Source: Vanessa cardui
Taxonomy: Eukaryota; Arthropoda; Insecta; Lepidoptera; Nymphalidae
NCBI RefSeq assembly: GCF_905220365.1
Contig: NC_061154.1
Location: forward strand, 2,666,001-2,730,000
Length of the DNA: 64,000 nucleotides
Reading direction: 5' to 3'
The notes beneath the pieces were generated by a model. That model did no database searches, had not been told where the DNA came from, and worked only from the letters and a program-made list of their open reading frames with translations. The translations under genes were made by a program, and so were the position numbers. Position 1 is the stretch's first letter. Each line of letters starts with the position of its first letter. Below are positions 12,151-24,404 of this stretch, piece by piece.

Positions 12151-13368
12151 GCCGTAACTTACGTCTACACGAAAGTCGCTTGAATGGGTGACCATTATTC
12201 AATAAAATCAAATTAAATTTTATAATTCAATACACTTACTTCTTAAATTTTTAAACTTGACACTACACCATGACCTGAAAATAAACGTCAATTAATGAAT
12301 GTTTACACATATTCAACATCACAAAGAATTCCAGAAGACGCAGCCATGAACTATATTTTAATATTTGCCATGAGCTATTTGTATAATAACCTTTTGCACA
12401 CAGGCGTTCTTTGTTTTTTTTTTAATTTGGCAACAGAGGCGTTTTGATCGCTATCTGGGATCCTAACCATATAAAAGTCTCACAAAAGAATAAGTGACTC
12501 AATGTCGAAGTCGAATAATAACTTTGTGCTTTTCCTTGTACCAATTTTAGGAGTACCACACTTTCTCACTAAATTGTTAATTTTTTTCCGTACACAGTAT
12601 ATATTGAGAGGCGATGAAGAAAAAAAAAATATAGGGTATCAACAGTACGGCCAATAAAATCACCATTGATTCACCATTTATAAGTACAGTCCAACCTTTA
12701 ATTTTTTCATTTGATATTTTTACAACCAAAATATATTTCTAATAGAGTTTGTTGAGCTTAAATTCATCATATTAATTTACGTATGATGAATATAAAAGTA
12801 ACATACTAAAAACATCAGCCCGTTTGTGGAATTGGTGTGTTCGTGACTGTTATAATAACAGAGATTGACATCTGCTATGATTGCTAATTTATCAAATTAT
12901 GATTAGTTCAGCGTGACTAATAATGATCGATGTTATTATAGATAGAAATTACATTGTTAAAGCAGTTGGAATACATTTACAAAGTGATAATATACATTTT
13001 AAACATCAGATTTACTTCACAGACGATACGGTTGTGATTTCATCCGCTTCGCTTAGTCACACAGGTGTATTGAATGCTTTAATCCAACCATGTATCCGAC
13101 ATACGCTAATGGACCAGCATTTAACTTTAAAACGATAAAAGCGCCACTTTACAGGATAAATGATAAGCCGTTTTATACTTTGAACTCTCAAATCGTTTGT
13201 ATCATTTTTAATCTTGGTAATACATTGCCGATAATTTTAAATTTTTGTTTTTGTTACACAATTAACTGGATAATTTCAAGCTTAAGTAATTCGTTACCAT
13301 GGCAACCATACAAACAACTTTTATATTTTAACGTTTTGACGTATTCTCATAGTTGTCATTAAAGTTAT
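12151..13368. other. AT-rich non-coding stretch, no feature seen
   Basis: Open frames at 12923-13138 and 13090-13362 overlap in different frames and show no recognisable similarity. Confidence 0.45.
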
Positions 13369-13713
13369 TATTTGTCATACTCTTGAGTAGATAAAACACG
13401 TGGATATTGAGCGAAGATTTGCGTATGGGCAAGCGACATTAATTTTTCTGTTGAAAGATCAATTAAGTCTTCTAAAGGTCTAATCAAGCGTTGAGGATGT
13501 TGATATACTATACATATAGTACACCACTTGTAGCTGATTTGTAAATTAGTATATTTTTTTGCAAAATAACTCTTTTTTCCAGTATTAGAAAGATTAGGCA
13601 TTTTTCCTCTAGCTGTGCGGTAAGATATCGGTTCCTCCTTAATTCCCTACACGTACACGAGTTATTGCAATTTCCTCAACTTGTTTAGCTGTCAAGTTGA
13701 TTAAAACAACATG
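13369..13713 (-). pseudogene. Unrecognised coding relic with one frameshift
   Basis: The minus strand carries an open frame to a TAA at about 13371-13369 with complex, protein-like sequence, including YKWCTICIVYQHPQRLIRPL and ending LSTQEYDK. Upstream of its first ATG (13601) the same frame stays open for about 15 codons (GIKEEPISYRTARGK). Near 13645-13655 a shift by one base joins it to another open stretch (INLTAKQVEEIAITRVRVG). A +/-1 frameshift and a stop further upstream suggest a decayed gene copy, possibly a processed pseudogene or a domesticated element relic. No poly(A) tail or intron was identified and I cannot name the family. It could also be chance in AT-rich DNA, but residue usage looks more coding-like than in the other frames. 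Confidence 0.32.
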
Positions 13714-14734
13714 TTATTTAGTGATTCCAAAAAATATAAAAATATTATTGAAGATATTAACAAAATTACACAAAATATCAACAACTATAGTAAACAGTAA
13801 TTAAAGAGAAACTTATTAATATTTTATCTCAGAAATCACATAACCTATACAATAATTTATTCGTGGAACTTGAAATTTAATATTTAATATCTTGATTAGT
13901 ACAAATTTCTAGAAAGAATTTGAATGAATTTTTCTTATAGTATTATACTTGTAAATAATGTAATCGATTATGAGAAAATTCTAAGCAATATTAAATGTAT
14001 CGAGCATACAACTATTCATATGTACATCCAGTTTTTCGTCTTAATGTATCTAAGCAAATCAAATTCCTTTATTCAATATACAAGCATTACACGTCTTATT
14101 TATTGATTATAAAAATTAACACTACCACTGTATATGGAAACTATCTCTTAAATAATAATGCACTTGTGCATAAAACCACTATAGCTTTTTTAGAAGTAAA
14201 ATTTAGTTTCCGAATTTGGAAAGTAACAGCATATAATGATTTTCGGAGTTTCAATATTTTAGCCACGCCCAATTTACTTCGATAAAGTAGCACTGTACTT
14301 GAAAGCGCGTTTAAACAGCTTACTACGATATAAGAAATGCGTTCTAATGGTCAATAAATCGAAGTAATCTGAACATACATTTGTAATGTAGATCTAATAA
14401 CAAATAGAGAGGTTTCATATAAAATGTATTTGTAAATGTTTTTTTTATTAGATGCTTTTTTTCTTCTAAAATAATAAAATCGTTTTTACAGTGCTCCCGT
14501 AACTTTCATTCAAACGAAACTTCTATGGGTTCCCGAAACTCGATTTATTTTAAGTCACATGGTACTTCTACAATTATTATAACACTACATTGTTGTATTT
14601 TTGTACTGAATAAATAAATTTCTAAGTAATTACTGAAGTGAATGAAATCAACAAATCATAGAATTTTAAGCTGATTGTAACATAAAATTGAAACTACATC
14701 TTTCGTCATCAACTTTATAACCAAGTTCCTTTTC
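13714..14734. other. AT-rich non-coding stretch, no feature seen
   Basis: Overlapping frames at 13924-14285 are AT-driven and unrecognised. Confidence 0.45.
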
Positions 14735-14774
14735 AACCGACTTCCAAAAGGAGGAGGTTATCAATTCGTCTGTA

Positions 14775-14814
14775 TTTTTTTTTTTTTTTTATTTTTTTTT
14801 TTTTTTTTTTTTTT
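14775..14814. repeat. Poly(T) run
   Basis: Two T-runs of about 16 and 23 bases separated by one A, inside the inverted-repeat-bounded element. Confidence 0.95.
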
Positions 14815-15260
14815 ATGTTTGTTACCTCATAACTTTTTACTGGGTGGACCGATTTTGTTAATTTTTTTTTTGTTTGAAAGGTAGTGCTTTCCGTGGGGTT
14901 CCATTTTTTTAATTTTTTTTTCCGATGATGGTATCCATGTGAAAACGACATAAGTCTTAAATTTGCATTATGTATATGCGCGACAAATAGGTGAATAACT
15001 GAAAATCACGTTAACCAATTTTGATAATTCTTTTTTTATTATAAAATATATACTTCAAGGGTAATTTGGTGAAAGTTTGGTAAGGTTCTGAGTACAGGAT
15101 CCATGACAAAGTAACGGATCGGTAGGGAACGGAACAATTCTGAGGAGCACGTTAGCGATACTCGGTCGAATCTTTTATTTATAGGTTATTTGGATATTTG
15201 AGTCACCTTTCGTAATGTGGTTATGTTTATGTAATTATCATAGTCGAATATTATAATCAA

Positions 15261-15512
15261 CTAGCTACCCACCCCGGCTTCGCACGGGTGTAATACTGAT
15301 ACTAAATATACTACAGAATTTGTTTATATACGACATCAAATCGCAAACTTCTAAAATTATCAGTGTTTCTTTACTATATTGTTCATGTATTATATACACA
15401 AACCTTCCCCTTGAATCATACTATCTTTTAAAAAAAACCGCATCAAAATCCGTTGCGTAGATTTAAAGATATAGGGACAGAGAAAGCGACTTTGTTTTAT
15501 ACTATGTAGTGA
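15261..15512 (+). repeat. Repeat D ('ccccggcttcgcacgggt'), nested copy
   Basis: It begins 'ctagctaccc' then 'accccggcttcgcacgggtg', contains 'gatactaaatatactacaga' and 'catcaaaatccgttgcgtag', and ends 'ttttatactatgtagtgatg'. Other copies lie at 26937, 43583 and 60179. It is a widespread lepidopteran short repeat, probably a SINE or a LINE-derived tail. The surrounding element's sequence resumes on both sides, so this is a nested insertion. Confidence 0.82.
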
Positions 15513-15875
15513 TGGAACTCCTATACGGCTCGCAGTTAGGGTGCGATATGGGGCAGAATTTCTTACTATCTTTAATCAAATTTTGTGTATGTGATGTGAT
15601 GTCATATGATGAAGAAATATAGTTGGTCTTTTTCAAAGTTTTTTTGCTGAGTTCGATTACAGCTCTTTCGAGGGATCCTTGTAGTTTACGCCGCGTGACG
15701 TATTAAATCCGCATTTTCGAAAGTCTATTTTTGCTTTATTCGTAAGTTTCCTTTGAAATTGTCCTCGAAGTAGTTTCTGACTCATATAAACGGAACGCTT
15801 AATCTATCCATATTAAAAAAAATAGTTAGTCAACATCAGCTTCACTTAAAATCAAAAAATAATTTTTTTTTATGA

Positions 15876-16125
15876 TTATATCATGTAGTTATAATTATTG
15901 TTATATTTGGAGTCGGTGTCAGCCAATAAAACCCTACAGTATATCTATCAAAAAACAATACGAGAATACTTTAACAAATATGTTTTTTACAAATTACCTT
16001 TTACACAATAATATACTGGATCAATCAAGGGGCTCGTATCGCTTCTTTCTTTTGTTTGTTGGGGCAAGGGCACCGTGGCTGACACCGGCTCCAAATATAC
16101 CAATAACTATAACTACATGATATAA
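15876..16125. repeat. Inverted repeat (hairpin) within the 1.5-kb element
   Basis: The left arm holds 'atcatgtagttataattatt' and 'tggagtcggtgtcagcc'. The right arm holds 'ggctgacaccggctccaaat' and 'aactataactacatgatata'. Arms are about 48 bp with a few mismatches, around a loop of about 150 bp. The open frame over it is incidental. Confidence 0.8.
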
Positions 16126-16670
16126 TCGTTAATCGACTTTTAAGTAGTCTAATATTTTTCATTTCATTTAACTTAGGAAGATTCTAAAAAATATGTTGAA
16201 TACGCAATTATTTTTTTTACTTTTTCGTGCATATTCATTTGTTTTAAAATAGTGTTTTGTTTGAAGTCGGTTTTTCTTTTTGTTAAAATTTTATTTATCA
16301 TTCAATTTGTTTTCATTTTCATCACATTCAGCGTTGACCATACAGACAATGGTCTCCTGTTTTAAGTCCTAAGTATTTTTCACGCTTCAATTCAATGTAC
16401 TTTATATAATAAAATAATCGAATAAGGAATGGAATGCGAAATAAAAATGTCGTTGTTTCAAAACAATGCATAAAATTGAAATATAAAATGCAATCATAAA
16501 AAGTCAAAAAATTTAACGTGAAAAATTTGCATTATTGTTCTATAGCATGCATTTGCATACTGCGAGAACGACCAATTGTTAAAAGACCTGAATATGAGCC
16601 GAATATTTCCAACTTTCTGTATTTTCTTTCCAACTCAAAATTATTAGAGTTCAAATCTGGCAATATTGAC

Positions 16671-16900
16671 GACCTCCATGGTCGAGTGGTGTACACCGGT
16701 TTTCATGGGTACGCCACTCTGAGGTCCCGGGTTCGATTCCCGGCCGAGTCGATGTAGATTACCATTAGTTTTCTATGTTGTCTTGGGTCTGGGTGTTTGT
16801 GGTACCGTCGTTACTTCTGATTTCCATAACACAAGTGCTTCAGCTACTTACATTGGGATCAGAGTAATGTATGTGATGTTGTCTCATATTATTATTATTT
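16671..16900 (+). mobile_element. tRNA-derived SINE E, copy 1
   Basis: The head keeps both polymerase III boxes: A box 'tggtcgagtgg' (16679-16689) and B box 'ggttcgattcc' (16730-16740). The tRNA-unrelated body 'gatgtagattaccattagtt' and 'tgggtctgggtgtttgtggt' follows, ending in an (ATT)n tail. It is almost the same as 33968-34195, with about ten differences by eye. The head resembles a tRNA with a long variable region but lacks a full cloverleaf and runs straight into the body, so it is not a tRNA gene. Confidence 0.85.
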
Positions 16901-18460
16901 CTTTGTTGGTATCAATTCGATCATAATTGTGTTGTTTAATAATTATAATATTCATTATTTGTGTATAAAGTTTTACACTTGGTTTTGAGGAAGGAAGGAG
17001 AAAATCATGAAAAACCAGTATTGGATGAAATTTAGCCATATTAAGCCACATTTGACGCACCGTGGTGTTTACTTTGTTTTAAAACTTCTACAAATATAAA
17101 ATAGCCCATTTATTGTTAGTCATATGTATTAAAATAAAACAAACTTTATTAAATCAAACATATATATTTGCATTTGAATTATTTCAATAGACGTTCACAA
17201 TAAATGTTTACCATACATATTTTGAACAGCAAGCCCTCAGTGATATTATCAAGGGATTCCTTTGTCACCCAACTATTGTATAGGTATTTAACCCTTATAG
17301 CTTTATATATAACGTATTTTTAGGGGTAGATTTTAAAGATAGATTATATTATAGGAATGGTTATTTATAATTTTGCTAAATTTTGCCACGAAAAGTATAC
17401 ACAAATCTGCCTTATGCGGTTCTCCATAAGCGAAGAGAACATTTGACGAAATAATATTTCCACATATTACATAATAATTGTTTTCAAAATCACAAATATC
17501 TACAACTTATTATCAAATCAATAACAATGTATGGTTTAGTTCTAAATGCATATAATGGAATGAAATTATTGATAGAATTAAATTTTTGGTCGTTAGCACT
17601 GGTCAGGCGAATGACCCAATTTTAACCACGCTAATTATAAAGGGAGACTATTCATCTACGTTAGTTATAATTTGCGCAATTTTGTACGGAAACAAAACAC
17701 TCTCTATATCTTTTCTATTCTTCTCCAGTGGAATGGGTATTCTGGTAGACTCGGGACAGTTTAGTTTTTTCTCGAAAGATAAAATGCATACATTCCTGAC
17801 ATGTTCCAAGTGAAGGAATTCAGGTGATATTATAGGCTGCCCACTAATTCAATGATGCATTAAGATATAGTATATATGTATAGCTATAGAGGTTAATCAG
17901 GCCTTGATTAAGGGATGACTGGTTCAGTACGTTTGAGGAGATCGCTTTGACCACACATAATGGAATATATATTTATTGATTAAGTTCTTAAAAAGTGCTA
18001 AATCGTAAATGTATTTATGATTTCGAAGCATTTTTATTTCACATAACATAACACATAAACAATAGTTTATTTAAATTGGTATTTTTAAAAAAGAAAAAAT
18101 GTGTTTCGGTAAAAAGTATGGTAAGGTAGACTGGCTTCGTATTTTATTAATTATTTTACTAGCAAAGAGGATATATATCATTATTAATGAATTCTACAGA
18201 CTTTAAACAAACACTAAATAAAATTGAATGAGAGTTACATCAGGTATTCGGAATTTACGCGACAAACCAAATTGCTGTATCTACAAATACACGTCTGCTT
18301 GTTTACAAATACACTTACACAACGTACATACACACAACGTACATACACACACAGAACAAAACAAATACGAGACTTCACTCGAAAAAGAGATAACTGCTGT
18401 GAAAATGAAAATGAAAATGAAAAACTATATGCCATATGAAATGGGACTACTACATACATT
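16901..18460. other. AT-rich non-coding stretch, no feature seen
   Basis: Only low-complexity 'acgtacatacacac' runs near 18320-18355 stand out. Confidence 0.45.
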
Positions 18461-18463
18461 AAC

Positions 18464-18736
18464 AACCTGTAAATTTTCCACTGCTGGGCTAAGGCCTCTT
18501 CTTTCTTGAGGCTTGGAGCATTTTCCACCACGTTACTCCAATGTGGATTGGTGGATACACATGTGGTTGAATTTCTTTGAAATTGCAGTCACAGTCGCAT
18601 GCAGATCCTCATGATGATTTTCTTCACCACCGAGCATGAGATTAATTATAAACAAAATTATGAACATGAAAATTCAGTGGTGCTTGACTGAGCTTGAACC
18701 CGCAGTCATCGCTACACGCGTTCCAACCACTGGGTC
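18464..18736 (-). mobile_element. Metulj-type SINE, diverged copy
   Basis: On the + strand it reads 'aacctgtaaattttccactg', 'accaccgagcatgag' and 'cgcgttccaaccactgggtc', the reverse of the SINE landmarks. It is near full length but carries many substitutions and a disrupted 'cctcttctttcttgaggctt' block. Confidence 0.85.
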
Positions 18737-20104
18737 AAAAGCGTGATATAAATGCCATTAAAAAGAAAAATATAGTTACAAAGTGGAACATGTAATAACG
18801 CTATATTTAAACATGCAATAATTTATCAGGCGTGACGTCATTGAACATCTAGAACAAGTCGTTAATAGGTCACAATATAAATGAGATGGATTTGATAATA
18901 TAATAATTCGAATTACGACTTTCCGTGGCAGGATAAAACTGATCAGTGGCAAAACAATATTTAAAAAAAACCGCATTTTAATCGTGTCTATTCAAACTAC
19001 AAAAGGACAAAAGTTGATTTAACTACATCTACAATATCATCATACATATATATTATTAATAGATTCGCGAAGAAAGGCTTTCGCTGACAAAGGTGTTATC
19101 AAAATTTAGGGAGTCAAAATTAATATATTAATCAAGAACTGTTAGTAAAAATGGAACATACTGAGGTTTATTTATCTTTATACTGATATTTACTAATTAC
19201 TGAGGTGTGAGCAGGCCTCAATGGTCATTCGTCAGGTATTAGGTATATCAAATCATTACTAAATATCAACGTCTAAATATCAATATTACGTAATACTGCA
19301 TATCGGAATACGCCAGTGTAAATTATTGATACTATTTAGTGGTATACAGCAACGACGTATTAATATTTGTGCTCGTATGATTGATCTAGTTTAATTGAAG
19401 GTATTATGTCAATATTGGACCTGTATTTTCCATAGTGATAATTGCTGTGTAACTATTGGGTGGTCTAAGTGTTTGTATGTGTTCGTGATATAAATTAAAA
19501 ATACCTTTTCGACACGATACCTGTGTATGGTGAAATGATTTCTTATTGTACTGTGAAAAAAAATATTACAAAAGGTAATAAAGAATAATGATATTGTTTC
19601 TATACAAATAATATAAATTTAAAAATAGTTCTGTTTGTTATGATTTCACAAGTAAGCCACAAAATCGTTTGATTTTTTGAAGCACGATGAAAGGAAAGTC
19701 ATAGGCTCCTTTTTATACTTAATACCGACAACCCATTAACCGAGCGAACATACGGGCTCAAACTAGTATACAAAAGTTTAATTTGTTTAGTGAAGCTTAT
19801 TGGTATTCATACTCCTTATGTATTAATATTTTATTTTAACTGATTGTTAAACTGTTTGATTTATTAAGTATTTAATATGAATTAAGTATTTTTTATTAAA
19901 AATAAATTTTTAGCATAGAAGAACATGCTGTGCTGGCTAAGTAAATTGGGAAAAGGGTAGGAGGATGATGATGATACATTATTAACTACTACATATCCAA
20001 CCTGTTCACGATCGTATACTAAAAATATGAAATATAATTTTGAAAATGAGTTTTTCTGTTTTGCTAAAAACATGATGGATTTTAGCGCCGAGTCACACTA
20101 CTTA
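18737..20104. other. AT-rich non-coding stretch, no feature seen
   Basis: No recognised repeat or exon. Confidence 0.45.
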
Positions 20105-20215
20105 GTGTTGTTTTTCAGTTGAGTGAGTGAGCAGTGTAGCTACGGGCCCCATACCCGTCTTAGTTCCAAAGGTTGACGGTTCTGTGACTTGTAAGGACAG
20201 TTTGAAAAGTCTGAG
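20105..20215 (+). repeat. Diverged fragment of repeat A
   Basis: It contains 'ttgagtgagtgagcagtgta', 'ctacgggccccatacccgtc' and 'ttagttccaaaggttgacgg', decayed forms of the middle of repeat A. Confidence 0.55.
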
Positions 20216-20560
20216 ATCACGTACCATAAATTTATATTTAATTTAAAAAGCATAATATTTAAATTAAAAAAAAAAAACTACTAGATAAAGTGTAATGTAT
20301 TGTAATAAAATCGTTAAAAGGTGTTAATAGGACGCTAAGACGGCTTACGCTGAATAAATTATAACGATAAAAAAGGCTTACAGGAGAAAATCCGCTGCAG
20401 CACGGCTTTCTTCTAAATATAAATTATTTATCGTTTACACTTTTATATTTAATTAAAACACCGTTTGAATCTTATTGAAATATCATAATGTATTTTTTAA
20501 TCATTTAATCTTTTTTATTAATATTTCTATATAAAATGCGTGATGTAGGTCACTTATAAT

Positions 20561-20748
20561 TTACTAGTAGTCGCCCGCGGCTTCGCTCAGGTTTAAGGGT
20601 GTTGGTTTTCATATGTCAGGCAAAAAAGTAGCCTATATTCGTTCTTGAAGTTCAAGTTTGCTTCATACCCAATTTTATCAAATTCGGTTGAGCGGTTTGG
20701 TCATAAACGAGCGACAGAGTTACTTTCAAATTTATAATAATAGGTAAC
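20561..20748 (+). repeat. Dispersed repeat G ('actagtagtcgcccgcggct')
   Basis: It begins 'actagtagtcgcccgcggct', then 'aagttcaagtttgcttcata', 'atcaaattcggttgagcggt' and 'gacagagttactttcaaatt', ending in 'tataataatagg'. This arrangement is a familiar lepidopteran LINE/SINE tail; a single copy is present in this window. Confidence 0.7.
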
Positions 20749-21371
20749 ATAGAAATGATAAAAAAAAACCAATGACCAGATGGATTAAAATTGAAATTCA
20801 GGAACACTGACTGTAGCCTATTATTAAGTGTATTTGGTAGATTAACATTACGTAGAGACACAATACATGTGTATACCTTTATAGAATTTGGATTATTACG
20901 AGACTAAATAAATAGTCTATACAAAAACTAAATAACATTTTAATTGATATTTCGCAAATATGTATAGAAAATCTTCGATAATTAAATGACACAAACCGAA
21001 ATATTTTGAAGGTACTTCTTCGAAAATCAAACAAAAAGAAAAAAAATGGTCAATTAAAAGACACTCTGATTTTTAAGTCGATAAAATGTCTAATAATATA
21101 TAAGCTCTTTTGTATCGGACCGAAATGAAATCTACCGAACGAAAAAGGTTTAACTGTTGTATTATAAGCCGCAAGTCTGTCATTATTCAACAGAAGCTTT
21201 CTCTGATATAGAGGAAAAGGTTTGGATGTTATAACAATACGTTGCTCAAAAGCGGACAAACAGAGTCTTATCCGATAGATACATAAGGCTTACTTATAAT
21301 GCTTATTTTTAGCAGGATATCAATTCTTAATATAAATTAAGCATAATATAAAAACTACATATGTTGACACG

Positions 21372-21689
21372 TTGGCCCCATCTCATATTCGAGAAACAAT
21401 GTTAAGAGCCGGTGCCGCTGCGGAAAAAGCTGAAGCCAAAAAAAGAACTAAATATTCTTGTATTATATCTAATTACTTTTTTGTTCCATTTGCTGTCGAA
21501 ACGCTTGGCCCTTGGAGTAGTGGTGCAAAAAGCTTTATCAAAAGTATAACACCTTGCCTCATTGCCTCCACTGGTGATAGGAGAGCTGGTTCGTTTTTTG
21601 CCCAGAGGATTGGAATTGCGATTCAACGGGGAAATGCTGCTAACATTCTTGCCACCATTCCACGCGGTCAAGATTTATACAGTAACTAG
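21372..21689 (+). pseudogene. LINE reverse-transcriptase C-terminal fragment
   Basis: The uninterrupted frame from 21372 to the stop at 21687-21689 contains LAPSHIRETMLRAGAAAEKA, then FVPFAVETLGPWSSGAKSFI and, further on, GSFFAQRIGIAIQRGNAANI. The combination 'ETLG.W...A..F', 'TGD.RAGSFF.QR' and 'IAIQRGNAA.IL' is, from memory, the extreme C-terminus of a LINE polyprotein family found across invertebrates. The segment follows the reverse transcriptase and contains no catalytic motif, so this copy is inactive. The absence of stops over 105 codons suggests a fairly recent insertion. Confidence 0.75.
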
Positions 21690-21695
21690 TTTTAG

Positions 21696-21698
<3 letters not shown>

Positions 21699-21762
<64 letters not shown>
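21699..21762. repeat. (AT)n microsatellite in the LINE 3' UTR
   Basis: About 32 perfect AT dinucleotides. The corresponding place in the LINE copy at 2702-2877 has only a short 'atatttttatatat', so this tract expanded inside the element. Confidence 0.97.
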
Positions 21763-21765
<3 letters not shown>

Positions 21766-21803
21766 AGCATTTAATGTTGTTAATTCTTATGTTAATAATA
21801 TAA

Positions 21804-24404
21804 AAACTTAAAATAAAGTACGAAATTTTTACGCTTAAGATCTTCTTGGTTACTGGTCTATCGTGATTCCTTTAGATATAATTAAAATAATAATTGTGCT
21901 ATAGAAAATTAATTGAAACTTAAGTACATAAACTCACTTTGTCACGTACTTCGTTCTGATCAGAATGACTGATTAGTTTTCGAGACAAACAGCTGTGCCA
22001 CACGTTTTTGTCCTCAACCGTCTGGCATGAATTAATCAAACGTATGAAACCCTACATTCACTTAAAATCCAAAACCTCAAAATTCACACAGTCTACTCGA
22101 AAGATCAATAACGAAAATATAAAGTGAAGCCTTTTAGCTGAGATAACAAGTTATTTGTCACAATTCAAGTTAAAAGCTGTCTAGTGTTTATGAAAAGATT
22201 TAAAATGAAATGAACTATGAATAGATACTGTCTGGCGTTATATTGTTTGTATCACTGTTAAATCTTGATTAAAGCAACCGGTCAGTTACGCCATAAGAAA
22301 GGCAACAGACGATTTTAAATGTTACATCAATTTAATATTCAGATTCGCTTATTTTAATTATAATAAATAGCCGATAATATCAATATGAAATATGTTTACA
22401 TGGTCTACCAAATCAATATTAAATTGGTTGGCTTTTAACACAGGGAATTTAAAAATAGCGAATATATTTGGAAGAAATATTTAAGTTCGTCTGCATATGC
22501 TTTTCTATTTTCGTATTTCGGATACATGTCTGCATTTAAAATGACCTAAAACGGCGTTGAAATCTCGAATTGTTTCTAAATTAGTCAAATATTGACCTAG
22601 TCTAATGGAGTCTAGATACAGAATTGTTCGTTTTGAATTAGACATCCACAACCACCAAGATAGTCTCATATGTAATCTTTAATTAAATGTGTTAAGCTAT
22701 CGTAAGGAAATATGATAATGATTACATTATCTTATAATATATGATTACTGTCTCTGTCGCTTACGTTAAAAACAAATTTGTCATTTATGTTTTCCTGATA
22801 GTCATGGCCTGTCCTAAACCCATATTCGGCTTTTACGGTACTGTTCATGTTCAACTTTCGTTAATTTGTAAAACATTTTTTTGATTGGAAAAAAAATATA
22901 AATTAAAAAAAAAACAATTTAAAACTATCAATGAGATTATTGAAGCTTTGAAAAATGTGTTACATATTTTTGACTTATTTGTTCTCAGCGACGCTTTTAA
23001 TAAAATTCTTCATGATTTAATTGTTTGCTAAATAACTTTGAACATTACATCTTTCAAGGAGTTATTTTATTTACTGACACTGAAAGGTCCTTTGCATTAA
23101 ATAGTAAAATTCCCTTGAATATAATATAGTCGAAGGAGTTCCTCGAGGCAGTCTTCCTTACTTATTATTTTCTTATCACGAACTAATTAGCATTTCGTTG
23201 AAACGTTGTTAGTACCACTTAATTTAAAGATCTATTAGAAAGTGCAGGAGTATAAGAAAGTTTTGCTTAGTTTTCTACCCGTAGTTTAATACTTTTGTTT
23301 GCTTGATAAAGTGCTTTGTTCATCTAGTAATTAACTATTCAAAATCCCACTTTACTGGTACTTTCATATGACTCAGTCGCTTTGTCAGCAGTTCAGCTTT
23401 GGAACGAATTAACTGAGTTCATAAGGAAAACTAGTACTACTCAATGATAAGTTAAGAAACTAAGAAACTGTTTTAATGTAGGACTTAATTTTATATAATA
23501 CAACGTTATTTTATGCAATTCATCTAAATCTTTATTATATTTCAAAACATTAATACAAACTGTAATATTAAGATCGAATTTATTAACCACATCTATGTAT
23601 CAATAAATATATTTATTATCTACCAATGATTTTCAGAAGTATTTCTTTAAAATCATTAATTCTTTATACAGCACAAGTAAAACTGTTCATTCCTGCTTTC
23701 ATAAGCTTGTATGTCAAATAAAGTTTTTAGAATGTAGTCCGCCATTTATAAAACACGTATTTTGATAAGTGCAAAATTATATTTTAGCGTTACTTAAATT
23801 TATACGTATTCTCGTATGTTGTTTACCACGTATTTAGTTACATTTTTGTATATCACATCGATTCATTACGTCACTATAGTATAATTACGAGAAGTAAATA
23901 TAAACTTAGAAATACCAATTTTACAAATCTGTTTTTGTTTTTGTTCAAAAATGTACACATCCTACCTCGTGTATAATATTATTCGACCAAAACAAAATCT
24001 TAATAGAAAATATGAAATCGGAATTTGGGGATTTACTAACTGTTATATTATATTTTTAGTTTAAGTTATCGAAATAATTTAATAGCTTTTGATTGGTTCT
24101 GAATTTCTTACACTTTTTAACTCCTTATAATATCGTATTGAATTACTTGAAATATGTTTGATACTTGAATAAACAAATAGGTACTATTTATTTAAATTTT
24201 CCAATACAAATTGCATTTATTTTAGCAGTGTTACAATACATCAAAGGTGTTAATTACATAAAGCTTTTATTTAAGTTTTAAATCAACAAATAAACCGAAC
24301 TAACCAATTACTTCAATATTTGTTCAATTACAACATAAAAAATATATATTTATATTAAAATGGTGCTATTTGATTAACACGGGCTATAAAAGAGAAAGAC
24401 AATA
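21804..24404. other. AT-rich non-coding stretch, no feature seen
   Basis: About 2.6 kb with no repeat family, RNA gene or exon that I recognise. Confidence 0.5.

Larger units (their letters stand above)
14735..16272 (+). mobile_element. 1.5-kb element bounded by inverted AACCGACTTC termini
   Basis: The left end is 'aaccgacttc' (14735-14744) and the right end is its reverse complement 'gaagtcggtt' (16263-16272). The left part 'ccaaaaggaggaggttatca', a long T-run and 'tgggtggaccgattttgtta' are typical of a very common lepidopteran repeat as I remember it. The right part reappears in opposite orientation at 35807-35990, supporting that it is a mobile unit. It contains an insertion of repeat D (15261-15512) and a hairpin (15876-16125). 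No transposase frame is visible, so it is non-autonomous; its superfamily is not assigned. Confidence 0.65.
21363..21803 (+). mobile_element. LINE 3' end with intact C-terminal coding segment
   Basis: A 5'-truncated non-LTR retrotransposon: about 105 open codons of the reverse-transcriptase C-terminal region (21372-21689), then a short 3' UTR containing an (AT)n run and 'agcatttaatgttgttaatt'. Related fragments lie at 2702-2877 (minus) and 49848-50005 (plus). The insertion start is near 21363, where the reading frame is already open. Confidence 0.82.

Noticed and set aside
16671..16755. tRNA gene with good A and B boxes
   Set aside because: The same sequence continues into a conserved SINE body here and at 33968, so it is a SINE head and not a single-copy tRNA.
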